Assembly (NCBI RefSeq): GCF_014196835.1
Contig: NZ_JACIEK010000009.1
Location: 1-64,000 of the forward strand
Length of the DNA stretch: 64,000 nt
Direction: 5' to 3'
From: Aureimonas pseudogalii
GTDB taxonomy: Bacteria > Pseudomonadota > Alphaproteobacteria > Rhizobiales > Rhizobiaceae
Under the pieces are notes generated by a model. That model was not told where the DNA came from. It was given only the letters and a program-made list of their open reading frames with translations, and searched no databases. Of the stretch, positions 35,430 to 45,701 are shown one piece after another; position 1 is the stretch's first letter; each line of letters begins with the position of its first letter. The translations under genes were made by a program, and so were the position numbers.

Positions 35430-37058
35430 CTAGACGCTCCACTTGGGATGCGGCGTCGCGGCGAGCAGGGCTCGTGTGTAGGCGGCCTTCGGGGCGGCGA
35501 AAAGTTCGGCGGTGTCGTTGTCCTCGACCACCTTGCCGTTCTGCATCACGAGGATGCGGTCGGCGAAGTTGCGCACGACGGGCAGGTCGTGAGTGATGAA
35601 GACGTAGGAGAGGCCGAGCCGGTCCCGCAGGTCGGCGAGCAGATCGATCACCTGCGCCTGCACCGACACGTCCAACGCGGAGACCGCTTCGTCGCAGACG
35701 ATGAGCTCGGGATCGCTCGCGAGCGCGCGGGCGATGGCGATCCGCTGGCGCTGTCCGCCCGAGAACTGGTGCGGATAGCGCTCCGCCCATTCGGGCTTGA
35801 GGCCGACGAGATCGAGAAGCTCGCGCACGCGCTCGTTCCACGCGGCCTTCGGCAGGATGTCGCGATGGATGCGCCAGGGCTCGGAGACGATCGCATGGAC
35901 GCTCATGCGCGGGTTCATCGAGCCGTAGGGGTCCTGGAAGACCATCTGCACCTTGCGGCGCAGCTTCAGGAGGGCGGGCTCGTCCATCGCGAAGATGTCC
36001 TCCCCGCGAAACAGCGCCTCGCCCGAACTCGGCTCGTTCAACCGCAGCAGCATGCGCGCGATGCTGGACTTGCCCGAGCCGGATTCGCCGACGATGCCGA
36101 GCGTCTCGCCGCGCCGCAGGGTGAAGGACACGCCGTCCACGGCCTTCGTGGCGCTCGCGGCCTTCAGGAAGCCGCGCGACAGGTGGTAGGTCTTGGTGAG
36201 GTCGCGGACCTCGAGCAGCGTCTCGCGTCCCGCGTCGACGCCGGCGCGCCGCGGTGCGCCGCTGGCGGGCAGCGCGTTCATCAGCTGCTTCGTGTAGGCG
36301 TCCTTCGGGTCGGTAAAGACCTCGCGCGCCGCGCCCTCCTCCACGATCCGGCCGCGCCGCATCACGATGACGCGGTCCGCCATGGCGCTCGCGACTTCGA
36401 GGTCGTGCGTGATGAGCACCAGCGCCATGCCGAACTCGCGCTGGAGATCGCGCAGGAGATCGAGGATCTGCGCCTGAACGCTGACGTCGAGCGCCGTGGT
36501 CGGCTCGTCGGCGATGAGGAGCATGGGTTCGAGCGCGATCGCCATGGCGATCATGATGCGCTGGCGCTGGCCGCCGGAAAACTCGTGCGGATAGCGATCG
36601 ACGCGGGTCTCGGGCTCGGGAATGCCGACCCGGTGCAGGAGCTCGATCGTGCGGGTCCGCGCCTCCCGGTCGCCGCAGATGTCGTGCGCCCGGAAGACCT
36701 CGGCGATCTGCCAGCCGATCGTGTAGACGGGATTGAGGTGGACGAGCGGGTCCTGGAAGATCATCGCGACCCTGGCACCGTTGAGCGCGCGGCGCTCGGC
36801 ATCGGGCAGGGACGCGAGATCGCGGCCGCCCAGAAGGACGGTGCCCGAGACGATGTCGGCGGGCGGGCGGTCGAGGATGTCGAGGACGGTCGAGGCGCTG
36901 ACGCTCTTGCCCGAGCCGCTCTCGCCGAGAATGCAGAGCGTCTCGCCGCGATGGACGCGGAAGCCGATCCCATCCACCGCGCGCACGGGCTGACCGTCCG
37001 ACAGGAAGTCGACGGTGAGGTCGCGGATCTCGAGCACGGGCGGTTCGATCGGGCTCAT
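35430..37058 (-). CDS. Fused double ATPase of a peptide/opine-type ABC transporter (DppD–DppF fusion)
   Basis: 542 residues containing two complete ABC cassettes: Walker A GESGSGKS twice, signature SGGQRQRI twice, Walker B in LLIADEPT and LIVCDEA, and an oligopeptide-type C-terminal extension after the first cassette. This is the single-chain equivalent of the DppD/DppF pair. The ATG at 37058 overlaps the permease stop (ATGA). It is the last gene of the leftward gntR–kdgD–transport operon and powers the two permeases upstream. The dehydratase in the same operon suggests a sugar-derived substrate rather than a peptide. Confidence 0.93.
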   Translation of the reverse strand: MSPIEPPVLEIRDLTVDFLSDGQPVRAVDGIGFRVHRGETLCILGESGSGKSVSASTVLDILDRPPADIVSGTVLLGGRDLASLPDAERRALNGARVAMIFQDPLVHLNPVYTIGWQIAEVFRAHDICGDREARTRTIELLHRVGIPEPETRVDRYPHEFSGGQRQRIMIAMAIALEPMLLIADEPTTALDVSVQAQILDLLRDLQREFGMALVLITHDLEVASAMADRVIVMRRGRIVEEGAAREVFTDPKDAYTKQLMNALPASGAPRRAGVDAGRETLLEVRDLTKTYHLSRGFLKAASATKAVDGVSFTLRRGETLGIVGESGSGKSSIARMLLRLNEPSSGEALFRGEDIFAMDEPALLKLRRKVQMVFQDPYGSMNPRMSVHAIVSEPWRIHRDILPKAAWNERVRELLDLVGLKPEWAERYPHQFSGGQRQRIAIARALASDPELIVCDEAVSALDVSVQAQVIDLLADLRDRLGLSYVFITHDLPVVRNFADRILVMQNGKVVEDNDTAELFAAPKAAYTRALLAATPHPKWSV

Positions 37059-37978
37059 CGGGCGGCCTTGCGAAGGGACTGGAGACGCCAGCGTTGCTGC
37101 GGATCGGAGGCGGTGCGCGCGAAGCTCGCCACGATGTTGAGCGCGAGCGTCGTCATCATGATGAAGAGGCCCGGCCAGAAGGCGACCCACCAGGCCGTCT
37201 GCAGATAGCCGCGGCCCGTTGCGACCATGGCGCCCCAGGTGAAGTCGGGCGGCTGGATGCCGAGGCCGAGGAAGCTCAGCGCGGATTCGGCGAGGATCAC
37301 CGAGGCGAAGTCGATGGCCGCGATCGTGACGAGGGTCGGGATGGTCAGCGGCGCGATGTGGCGCAGCAGGATGCGCGTGTGGCTCGCACCCATCGACCGC
37401 GCGGCTTGGACGAACATGCGCTCGCGCAGCTCCAGCACCTCGGCGCGCGTCGTCCGCAGGTAGATCGGGATGCGCGTGACCGCGAGGACGATGATGAGGT
37501 TGGTGACGCTGGGCCCCAGCAAATAGAGGACGATGAGCGCCAGAAGCAGCGAGGGGAAGCTCATGATGACGTCGGCGACGCGCAGGATCACCTGCGAGGT
37601 CCAGCGGCGCGAATAGCCGGCGATCAGCCCGAGCAGGCCGCCGACGAGCATGGAGACGACGACGGCCGCCGCCGCGATGCCGAGCGTGTTGCGCGCCCCG
37701 ACGAGAAGGCGGGCGAGCAGCGAGCGGCCGAGGGTGTCGGCGCCGAGCACGTAGAGCCAGCCGGCTTCGAGCGTGAAGGGCGGCAGGTTGCGCTGGCGCA
37801 GGCCGAGCTTCGTCGCGGCATCGCCCATCAGCACCGGCGCGAGGATCGCCGTCAGCGCCAGGACGACGAGGAAGACGACGGAGGCGAAGGCGAGCTTGTC
37901 GCGCCACAGCCAACCCGCCGCGACCCTCCAGCCGGCGGTGCGGACGGCCTTTGGCTCGGGCGCGGCGACGTCGCTCAT
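37055..37978 (-). CDS. DppC-type ABC transporter permease
   Basis: 307 residues from the ATG at 37978 (an in-frame ATG at 38014 lies inside the upstream gene). Six predicted spans, the OppC/DppC N-terminal domain (LGADTLGRSLLARLLVGARNTL) and the EAA-type loop (FVQAARSMGASHTRILLRHIAP). Inner-membrane partner of the DppB-type permease, whose stop lies four bases upstream, and coupled by overlap to the fused ATPase. Confidence 0.92.
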   Translation of the reverse strand: MSDVAAPEPKAVRTAGWRVAAGWLWRDKLAFASVVFLVVLALTAILAPVLMGDAATKLGLRQRNLPPFTLEAGWLYVLGADTLGRSLLARLLVGARNTLGIAAAAVVVSMLVGGLLGLIAGYSRRWTSQVILRVADVIMSFPSLLLALIVLYLLGPSVTNLIIVLAVTRIPIYLRTTRAEVLELRERMFVQAARSMGASHTRILLRHIAPLTIPTLVTIAAIDFASVILAESALSFLGLGIQPPDFTWGAMVATGRGYLQTAWWVAFWPGLFIMMTTLALNIVASFARTASDPQQRWRLQSLRKAAR

Positions 37979-37982
37979 CGTC

Positions 37983-38897
37983 TCAGGACCGGATGCGGGG
38001 ATCGAGTGCGGCATAGATGAGGTCGATCATGATGTTCAGGAGGAAGATCGCGCAGGCCGTCACGAGGATCGTGCTCTGCACCACGGCGAAGTCGCGCTGG
38101 ACGATGGAATCGATCATCAGCTTGCCGATGCCCGGCCAGCCGAAGATGGTCTCGACCACGACGGCCCCGTTGACGAGGCTGGCCGCGAGATCGCCCGCCA
38201 CGGTGACGACGGGCAGCATCGAATTGCGAAGGCCGTGGCGCAGCAGGATGGAACGGGGCGGCACGCCCTTGGCCTTCGCCGTCTTCACGTGCGGCTGCGA
38301 GAGGACGCCGATCATCGTGCCGCGCACGACCTGCACGAGGAGACCGAAGGGGCGGAGGCAGAGGACCGCGATCGGCATGATCCAGTAGATCGGCCCGCCC
38401 GTGCCCGATGTCGGCAGCCAGCCGAGGCCGACGGAGAAGACGAGGACGCCGACGATCGCCACCCAGAAATCCGGGGCGCTCGCGCCGGCGAGTGACAGGA
38501 ACGCGGAGGCGCGGTCGAACCAGCCGCCGGGCTTGGCGGCCGCCAGCGCACCGACGAGAAGCGCGGCGAAGAGCGCGATGCCCATCGCGATCGCCGCCAA
38601 CTGGAGCGTGCGCGGGAACGCCTCGAGCGCCACCTCCATCGCCGGCCGGTTCTGGCGGAGCGACATGCCGAAATCGAGCCGCGCGAGATCGGCGACGTAG
38701 GTGGCGAACTGCACGACGACCGGCTGGTCGAACCCGTTGAGCCGGTTGAACTCCTGCCGGGCCTCCAGGCTGGAATCCAGTGGCAGGAAGAGGGCCGCGG
38801 GATCGCCGGTCAGGCGCGTCAGCGCGAAGACGAGAACGAGAAGGCAGAAGATCGAGATCGCGCTGTTGAGGGCGCGCTTGCCGATGAAGCCGAACAT
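37983..38897 (-). CDS. DppB-type ABC transporter permease
   Basis: 304 residues with the DppB layout: a first span (SAISIFCLLVLVFALTRLTGDP), a periplasmic loop with FNRLNGFDQPVVVQFATYVADL, then five spans and the conserved loop HVKTAKAKGVPPRSILLRHGLRN. It forms the translocation pore with the DppC-type protein. It lies 72 bases downstream of the binding-protein gene in the same operon. Confidence 0.93.
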   Translation of the reverse strand: MFGFIGKRALNSAISIFCLLVLVFALTRLTGDPAALFLPLDSSLEARQEFNRLNGFDQPVVVQFATYVADLARLDFGMSLRQNRPAMEVALEAFPRTLQLAAIAMGIALFAALLVGALAAAKPGGWFDRASAFLSLAGASAPDFWVAIVGVLVFSVGLGWLPTSGTGGPIYWIMPIAVLCLRPFGLLVQVVRGTMIGVLSQPHVKTAKAKGVPPRSILLRHGLRNSMLPVVTVAGDLAASLVNGAVVVETIFGWPGIGKLMIDSIVQRDFAVVQSTILVTACAIFLLNIMIDLIYAALDPRIRS

Positions 38898-38969
38898 GGA
38901 TGAGCCATCGTCTGGCGACGCGACGGACGGGCCGCAGGCGTCGTGCCCGCGGCCCGTCCGTCGGCGTCG

Positions 38970-40475
38970 CTACTTGAAGCGGATCTGCGACAGCGGGATC
39001 TCGCTGTTGGTGGCCAGGCTCGGGCGCCAGTCGATGCGCGGACCGACCGCCGTGTAGCCCACCATGTGGAACATCGGCACGTCGGCCGCGAGCCCGTCAT
39101 GGACCTTGCCGAACAGGGTCTGGAAGCCCTTCGTGCGCTCCTCCCCCGTGGCAGCGAGGATGGCGTCGATCTCGCCGTCGAGCGCGGGATCGCCCAGCGT
39201 CGCGTAGCTGCCGGAGGAGCGGTAGAGCAGCGGCACGGTGAAGGCCGCGTCGCCCTTGTTGTTGTCGTGCTGCACCTGGAGAAGCGTCGGGCCGCGATCG
39301 GCGGGGAACGGCTTCTGGAGGTAGCGCGTCCAGTCCGCGACATCGAGCATCGTGAGCTTCATGTTGAAGCCGGCATCAGCCCACATGGCCATCATGGCTT
39401 CCATCGCCTCGGTGCCGTTCGGATAGATGCCGTTGCGCCCGACGAGGTTGATCTCGGTCTCCACCGGCACGCCGGAGGCCTTGGCCTCTGCCAGCAGCGA
39501 GCGGGCGCCCTCGGGATCGAAGGCCCAGGGTTTGAGGTCCTTGTCGTGACCGTTGATGCCGGGCACGACCATCTGCGAGGCGCGCAGCGCGTCGTCGCCG
39601 AACAGCCCGGCCATGCCCTCCCAGTCGATCGCCATGTTCAGCGCCTTGCGCACCCGAACGTCATCGAGCGGGGCGTAGTCCATGTCGATGCGGACCGCGG
39701 TCGTCTCGGAGTTGAGATAGGAGAAGTCGCGTGCCGGATCGGTCGCGTCCTGCAGCGCGATGGTCGGCGTCAGGTCGGCCTCGCCGGTCTGGATCATCGC
39801 GACGCGCAGCGAGGATTCGCCGCGCCAGACATAGGTCGCCTTCGCCACTTGCGGCGCCTCGCCCCAGTAGCCGTCGCGACGCGTGAGGACGATGCGCTCG
39901 GGCGTCGATTCCGCCAGCGCGAACGGGCCGGTGCCCACCGGCTGGTTGGTTGCCTTGTCGGCAGGCGTCGCGGGCGAGACAATCATCGCGACGCTGATCA
40001 GCGTCGGCAGGATCGGCTGCGGCTGCGTGGACTTGATGTCGACCGTCGTGGCGTCCACCGGCGTCACGGTGATCGTGTCCGAGCCGAACTTGGCGAGGTT
40101 GTTGCAGGTGAAGGCCTTGCTCGTCAGCCGATCGACGGAGAAGCGCACGGCCTCGGCGTCGAAGGGCTTGCCGTCCTGGAAGGTCACGCCCTCGCGCAGC
40201 TTGAAGCGCCAGGTCAGCGGGTCCGTCTGCTCCCACTCCGTCGCGAGCTTGGGATCGACCGAGCCGTCGGCGGGATCGACCACGGTCAGCGTCTCCGTGA
40301 TGTTCTGGCTCAGCACCTGCCCGACATCGGTGAGGATGGAGCCGCAGGGCTCGAGATTGCTCGGCTGCTCCGGCAGGACGATCGTGATCTCGCCCCTCGC
40401 CTGCGCGAGGGCGGGTCCGGCGAGCGCGCCGCTGAGAAGGGCGATCGTGAGGGATCGCAGGCGTTGTCGGGTCAT
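38970..40475 (-). CDS. ABC transporter substrate-binding protein, family 5
   Basis: 501 residues with a Sec leader (RLRSLTIALLSGALAGPALA) and the family 5 fold motifs (DPKLATEWEQTDPLTWRFKL, FQDGKPFDAEAVRFSVDRL, VRKALNMAIDWEGM). I prefer the second ATG (40475), which has GGGAGG six bases upstream. Family 5 proteins bind peptides, opines, nickel or oligosaccharides in the periplasm. The neighbouring KdgD-type enzyme suggests a uronic-acid-derived or sugar-acid ligand. Confidence 0.92.
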   Translation of the reverse strand: MTRQRLRSLTIALLSGALAGPALAQARGEITIVLPEQPSNLEPCGSILTDVGQVLSQNITETLTVVDPADGSVDPKLATEWEQTDPLTWRFKLREGVTFQDGKPFDAEAVRFSVDRLTSKAFTCNNLAKFGSDTITVTPVDATTVDIKSTQPQPILPTLISVAMIVSPATPADKATNQPVGTGPFALAESTPERIVLTRRDGYWGEAPQVAKATYVWRGESSLRVAMIQTGEADLTPTIALQDATDPARDFSYLNSETTAVRIDMDYAPLDDVRVRKALNMAIDWEGMAGLFGDDALRASQMVVPGINGHDKDLKPWAFDPEGARSLLAEAKASGVPVETEINLVGRNGIYPNGTEAMEAMMAMWADAGFNMKLTMLDVADWTRYLQKPFPADRGPTLLQVQHDNNKGDAAFTVPLLYRSSGSYATLGDPALDGEIDAILAATGEERTKGFQTLFGKVHDGLAADVPMFHMVGYTAVGPRIDWRPSLATNSEIPLSQIRFK

Positions 40476-40554
40476 GATCATCCTCCCAAATGATTGAAGT
40501 CTCGGCAGAGCCAGCGGGCGGACGCCTCCACGCCCGGCCGGAAGCCACGTCGGA

Positions 40555-41500
<946 letters not shown>

Positions 41501-41513
41501 TACGCAGAGCGCG

Positions 41514-42257
41514 TCAACCCGTCCCCTCGCTCGGCCGCGTGCGCATCAACGCCCGGTAGCGTTTGATGCCGCCCTGCAGGTGGCGGCGCATGGCATCGCG
41601 GGCGAGATCGGGATCGCGGGCCGAGATGGCGTCAGCGACCTCCTCGTGCTCGCGCAGGAGAATGGCGTCGCGATTGGGAAGCGGATCGACGCCGCCCATC
41701 GCCGAGCGGAACTTCACACGCGGAATGATCCGTCGCCCCACATGCTCGAGGAACCCGCGAAAGCGCGTGTTGTTCGTGGCGGTGGCGACGGCGAGGTGGA
41801 AGGCGAAGTCGGCCTCGTCGGTCGATTGCCCGCGCGCCACGAGGTCGCGGAACTGATCGACCAGCGATAGGATCTCGGCCTCCTGCGCCGGCGAACTACG
41901 CAAGGCGGCCAGCCCCGCCGCCTCGACCTCGACGCCGACCCGAAGCTCGAGCTCCTCGATGATGTCGGAGATCTTGTCGGTCGCCTGGCGAAAGAGCTCC
42001 AGTCCCGCAGGGGGTTGCTTCGGTCCGAGCACGAAGACGCCGACGCCGTGGCGCGAATCGACGAGACCATCCGCCCGCAGCGCTGCAAGCGCTTCGCGGA
42101 CCACGGTGCGACTATAGCCGAACCGGGCGACCAGCGCCGGTTCGGTGGGCAGCTGGTCGCCCGGCGCATAGTCCCCCTCCTCGATCTGCCGGCGCAGAGC
42201 CTCGGCGACGACCTCCCGGAGGGGTTGCGAGTGAGGAGCCTTCGAAATACGGACCAC
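41514..42257 (-). CDS. GntR-family transcriptional regulator (FadR/FCD type)
   Basis: 247 residues: an N-terminal winged helix (EGDYAPGDQLPTEPALVARFGYSRTVVREALAALRADGLV, about 27-66) and an all-helical FCD ligand-binding domain (about 90-235) with the metal-binding histidine pattern (FAFHLAVA, HRRHL-like). Begins at GTG with GGAGC upstream. First gene of the leftward kdgD–transport operon and probably its repressor, released by a sugar acid or its breakdown product; a palindrome in its own upstream region suggests autoregulation. Confidence 0.9.
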   Translation of the reverse strand: MVRISKAPHSQPLREVVAEALRRQIEEGDYAPGDQLPTEPALVARFGYSRTVVREALAALRADGLVDSRHGVGVFVLGPKQPPAGLELFRQATDKISDIIEELELRVGVEVEAAGLAALRSSPAQEAEILSLVDQFRDLVARGQSTDEADFAFHLAVATATNNTRFRGFLEHVGRRIIPRVKFRSAMGGVDPLPNRDAILLREHEEVADAISARDPDLARDAMRRHLQGGIKRYRALMRTRPSEGTG

Positions 42258-42312
42258 GAGATGCTCCAGGCGTGAGAGGGCAGCGTCTTACCTAAGCCGA
42301 CGCGTTGCTTCT

Positions 42313-42325
42313 GTCATCATATGAC
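42313..42325. promoter_or_regulatory. Palindromic operator candidate upstream of gntR
   Basis: GTCAT-CAT-ATGAC, a perfect 5+5 inverted repeat, lies about 55 bases upstream of the gntR start and 164 bases upstream of lacI. Length and spacing suit a FadR-type dimer. Assignment to this regulator is inferred from location. Confidence 0.45.
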
Positions 42326-42438
42326 TTGCGGAAGCGGACGCTCGACGGGACGATCGCGTCCGACGTCGGATGGCACGTTCGATCACGGTGGGTGATGCCC
42401 GCGAAGTTCACAGCCAACCTTATCGACCACGTTGACGT

Positions 42439-42467
42439 GTAAAACGATTTACGGTAAATCGATTTAC
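42439..42467. promoter_or_regulatory. Tandem LacI-type operators before lacI
   Basis: GTAAATCGATTTAC at 42454-42467 is a perfect 14-base palindrome with the central CG typical of LacI-family operators. GTAAAACGATTTAC at 42439-42452 is a near-perfect copy, offset by 15 bases. They end 22 bases before the lacI-type start codon, so bound repressor would block the whole pentitol operon. Confidence 0.75.
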
Positions 42468-42488
42468 GGCGTTGGGAGGCGCGAGCGG

Positions 42489-43592
42489 ATGTCGGGCAAG
42501 CGGATTTCGATCAAGGACGTGTCGGCGCTCGCCGGCGTTTCCGCCGCCACCGTCTCCAACGTGTTCAGCGGCACCAAGCCCGTGAACGCGGCGCTCGAAG
42601 CGCGGGTGCGCGACGCGGCAGCCCAGCTCGGCTACCAGCCCGATCGCGCGGCCTCGCAGCTGCGCTCGGGCCGCACGCGAGTGATCGTGGTGCTCGTGCC
42701 CGACTTGCGCGACACGTTCTTCGCCAGTCTCGTCACCCGCATCGAGAGCCTCGCGCAGGACGAGGGCTACGACGTCGTGGTGGCGAGTTCGCGCGACGAT
42801 CGCGGCGTCGAGGCGTCCCGTCTCGCCGCGCTCCTCGCCTGGCGCCCCGCCGGCATCCTCGCGGTGCCCTGCTCGAACGAGGTTCCCGCCGCTCTGGCGC
42901 GGGGGCCGGGCCGCCCGCCGGTTGTGCTGGTGGACCGCGTGTCGCTCCCCTCCCCCTTCGACACGGTGACGCTCGACAATCGCGATGCCGGCGAGATCGC
43001 CGCGCGCCATCTTGTGGACCAGGGACACCGCGACATCCTCCTCGTCGCCTCGCGCATGGACGTCGCGCCCGTCGCCGCACGCCTCGAAGCCGCCGCCGAG
43101 CATATCGAGCGCGAGACCGGGCACCGGGCGACGATCCTCGAACTCGGCTCCTCGGTGGAGCGCGGCGCGGCGCTCTGCGCGCGCTGGCTGGAGCGCCATT
43201 CCGTGCCGGACGCGGTGATCGCCGCGACCAACGTCACGACGCTCGCGGTGCTCACCGCCTTCGCGCAGTTCCGCATCGCGATTCCCGATCGGTCCTCGCT
43301 CGTCGCCTTCGACGACGACGCCTGGATGGGCGCCCGCAACACCGGCCTCACCGCCGTGCGCCAGCCCGTCGACGCGATGGCCGAGGCGGCCTGGGCGCGG
43401 CTTCTCGTGCGCATGCGCGAGAGCGGCGAGGCGCCGCCCGTCTCCATCGTTCACGAGGCCGAGCTCATCGTGCGCGCGTCCGTGGCGCCGCGCGAGCGGC
43501 CTTCGATGCTGGTGAAGCCGAAGGCTCAGGCTCAGGCCAAAGCACCACCCCGCACGCCGCGCGGCACCGCGCCACTACCGAAGGTGCACTAA
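42489..43592 (+). CDS. LacI-family transcriptional regulator of the pentitol operon
   Basis: 367 residues from the ATG at 42489 (GGGAGG seven bases upstream; a more distal ATG would lie before the operators). The helix-turn-helix (ISIKDVSALAGVSAATVSNVFSG, about 5-27) is followed by a hinge and a periplasmic-binding-protein-like effector domain (VIVVLVPDLRDTFFASLVTRIE onward). The C terminus ends in an unusual Lys/Ala/Gln/Pro-rich tail (KPKAQAQAKAPP). It is the first gene of the operon and presumably represses itself and the genes downstream until the imported sugar or a derivative binds. Confidence 0.92.
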   Translation: MSGKRISIKDVSALAGVSAATVSNVFSGTKPVNAALEARVRDAAAQLGYQPDRAASQLRSGRTRVIVVLVPDLRDTFFASLVTRIESLAQDEGYDVVVASSRDDRGVEASRLAALLAWRPAGILAVPCSNEVPAALARGPGRPPVVLVDRVSLPSPFDTVTLDNRDAGEIAARHLVDQGHRDILLVASRMDVAPVAARLEAAAEHIERETGHRATILELGSSVERGAALCARWLERHSVPDAVIAATNVTTLAVLTAFAQFRIAIPDRSSLVAFDDDAWMGARNTGLTAVRQPVDAMAEAAWARLLVRMRESGEAPPVSIVHEAELIVRASVAPRERPSMLVKPKAQAQAKAPPRTPRGTAPLPKVH

Positions 43593-43709
43593 CACCCGTT
43601 CGACATTCGCCGGAGCCTCGTTGCTCCACGGTCCGCTGGCGATGGGAGGTGGCGACGCGCGACACGCGGCGCCATCCGGCGGGCCAAACTCATCCACTGG
43701 GAGGAAAGC

Positions 43710-44780
43710 ATGAGAGCACATCACACCGCACGCGTAGGTCTCGCCGCTCTGGCACTGAGCCTGACCGCCACGGGCGCCGCCTTCGCGCAGAGCAGCGATC
43801 TCGAGGCGACCGTCGCCTTCCTGATGCCCGACCAGGGCTCGACACGCTACGAGGAGCACGACTTCCCCGGCTTCAAGGCCGCGATGGAGAAGCTCTGCCC
43901 GAAATGCACGGTGATCTACCAGAACGCCGATGCCGACGTTTCGCGCCAGCAGCAGCAGTTCAACTCGGTGGTCTCGCAGGGCGCCAAGGCGATCGTGCTC
44001 GATCCCGTCGATTCCACCGCCGCCGCTTCGCTCGTGCGTCAGGCGCAGAGCCAGGGCATCAAGGTCATCGCCTACGATCGCCCGATCCCGCAGATCAAGG
44101 CCGACTACTACGTCTCGTTCGACAACGAGGCCATCGGCAAGTCGATCGGCGACTCGCTCGTCCAGCACCTGAAGGCGAAGAACGTGCCGGCCGGCGAGGG
44201 CAGCGGCCTGCTGCAGATCAACGGCTCGCCCACCGACGCGGCGGCCGGCCTCATCAAGAAGGGCGTCCATGCCAGCCTCGACGCCAGCGGCTATCCGATC
44301 CTCGCCGAATACGACACGCCGGACTGGACGCCCGCCAAGGCGCAGCAGTGGGCCTCCGGCCAGATCACACGCTTCGGCTCGAAGATCGTCGGCGTCGCGG
44401 CGGCCAACGACGGCACCGGCGGCGGCGCGATCGCTGCGCTGAAGGCGGGCGGCGTCAACCCGCTGCCCCCGGTCACCGGCAACGACGCGACCACCGCGGC
44501 GCTGCAGCTGATCATCGCCGGCGACCAGTACAACACGGTGTCGAAGCCGAGCGAGACGGTGGCGGCCGCGGCGGCCGACGTCGTGGTGAAGCTCCTCTCC
44601 GGCCAGACCCCGGAGGCGACCACCACCCTCTACGACACGCCCTCGCAGCTTTTCGTGCCCGTGGTGGTGACGGCCGAGAACTTCAAGGCCGAGATCATCG
44701 ACAAGAAGATCGCCGCCGCCGCGGACCTCTGCACCGGGCGCTACGCCGAAGGCTGCAAGAAGCTCGGCATCGCAAACTGA
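43710..44780 (+). CDS. Periplasmic sugar-binding protein (XylF/RbsB type) of an ABC transporter
   Basis: 356 residues: signal peptide (VGLAALALSLTATGAAFA) and a type I periplasmic-binding fold. The XylF-like features are VAFLMPDQGSTRYEEHDFPGFKAAMEKLC, IVLDPVDSTAAASLV, VIAYDRPI, and VAAANDGTGGGAIAALKAGG. Strong GGGAGGA site. It feeds the ATPase and permease downstream. Similarity to XylF alone would suggest D-xylose; the dehydrogenase and kinase in this operon point instead to a pentitol. Confidence 0.92.
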   Translation: MRAHHTARVGLAALALSLTATGAAFAQSSDLEATVAFLMPDQGSTRYEEHDFPGFKAAMEKLCPKCTVIYQNADADVSRQQQQFNSVVSQGAKAIVLDPVDSTAAASLVRQAQSQGIKVIAYDRPIPQIKADYYVSFDNEAIGKSIGDSLVQHLKAKNVPAGEGSGLLQINGSPTDAAAGLIKKGVHASLDASGYPILAEYDTPDWTPAKAQQWASGQITRFGSKIVGVAAANDGTGGGAIAALKAGGVNPLPPVTGNDATTAALQLIIAGDQYNTVSKPSETVAAAAADVVVKLLSGQTPEATTTLYDTPSQLFVPVVVTAENFKAEIIDKKIAAAADLCTGRYAEGCKKLGIAN

Positions 44781-44873
44781 CCGTCCCGCACTGACGCCTC
44801 GGGCCGCCCGGACGCAACCGTCCGGGCGACCCCGTCCCCTCTCGCGCAGCCGATCTCGAAAGGTCTTCCACAG

Positions 44874-45701
44874 ATGACGGATCCGTCCCACGACGCGACC
44901 GGCGGCCGGGTGCCCGTGCTCAGCCTTCGCGAAATCTCCAAGAATTTCGGCGCCGTCTCGGCGCTCACCGACATCGAACTCGACGTCCACGCCGGTGAAG
45001 TCGTGGCGCTGGTCGGCGACAACGGCGCCGGCAAGTCGACGCTGGTGAAGATCCTCGCCGGCGTCCACCAGCCGAGCTCGGGCACCATCCGCTTCGCCGG
45101 CGAGCCGGTGCGCCTCACCGACCCCGCCGCGGCGCTCTCGCTCGGCATCGCCACGGTGTTCCAGGATCTGGCGCTCTGCGAGAATCTCGACGTCGTCGCC
45201 AACATCTTCCTCGGCCAGGAGACCAACCCCGCCGCCCTCGACGAGGTGTCGATGGAGGTGCGCGCCTGGACGCTTCTGAACGAGCTCTCGGCCCGCATTC
45301 CCGACGTGCGCGACGTCGTCGCCTCGCTCTCGGGCGGCCAGCGCCAGACCGTCGCCATCGCCCGCTCGCTGCTGACCAACCCCAAGCTCATCATGCTCGA
45401 CGAGCCCACCGCCGCGCTCGGCGTGGCGCAGACCGCCGAGGTGCTCAACCTCATCGAGCGCGTGCGCGACCGCGGCCTCGGCGTCATCATGATCAGCCAC
45501 AACATGGAGGACGTGCGCGCCGTCGCCGATCGCATCGTGGTGCTGCGCCTCGGGCGCAACAACGGCGTGTTCGAGCCCGACGCCTCGAACGGCGAGCTTG
45601 TCAGCGCCATCACCGGCGCCTCCGACAATTCCGTCTCGCGCCGAGCCGAACGCCGCCGCGCCGCCGGCCCCACCCCGCCCGCGCAGGAGCTGCCGGCATG
45701 A
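44874..45701 (+). CDS. Sugar ABC transporter ATPase, single-cassette (CUT2)
   Basis: 275 residues with Walker [10 protein letters not shown] (about 47-55), signature LSGGQRQT (about 149-156), Walker [12 protein letters not shown] (about 170-180) and the switch histidine in MISHNMEDV. Unlike RbsA/XylG it has one cassette, like FrcA, so it should work as a homodimer. A C-terminal Arg/Ala/Pro tail is poorly conserved in kind. The next gene's ATG overlaps its last codons (ATGA). Confidence 0.92.
   Translation: MTDPSHDATGGRVPVLSLREISKNFGAVSALTDIELDVHAGEVVALVGDNGAGKSTLVKILAGVHQPSSGTIRFAGEPVRLTDPAAALSLGIATVFQDLALCENLDVVANIFLGQETNPAALDEVSMEVRAWTLLNELSARIPDVRDVVASLSGGQRQTVAIARSLLTNPKLIMLDEPTAALGVAQTAEVLNLIERVRDRGLGVIMISHNMEDVRAVADRIVVLRLGRNNGVFEPDASNGELVSAITGASDNSVSRRAERRRAAGPTPPAQELPA

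Noticed and set aside
35430-37913. An 827-codon reading of the fused ATPase extending back over the permease
   Set aside because: The proper ATG at 37058 overlaps the permease stop; the upstream extension is a shadow of the permease in another frame.
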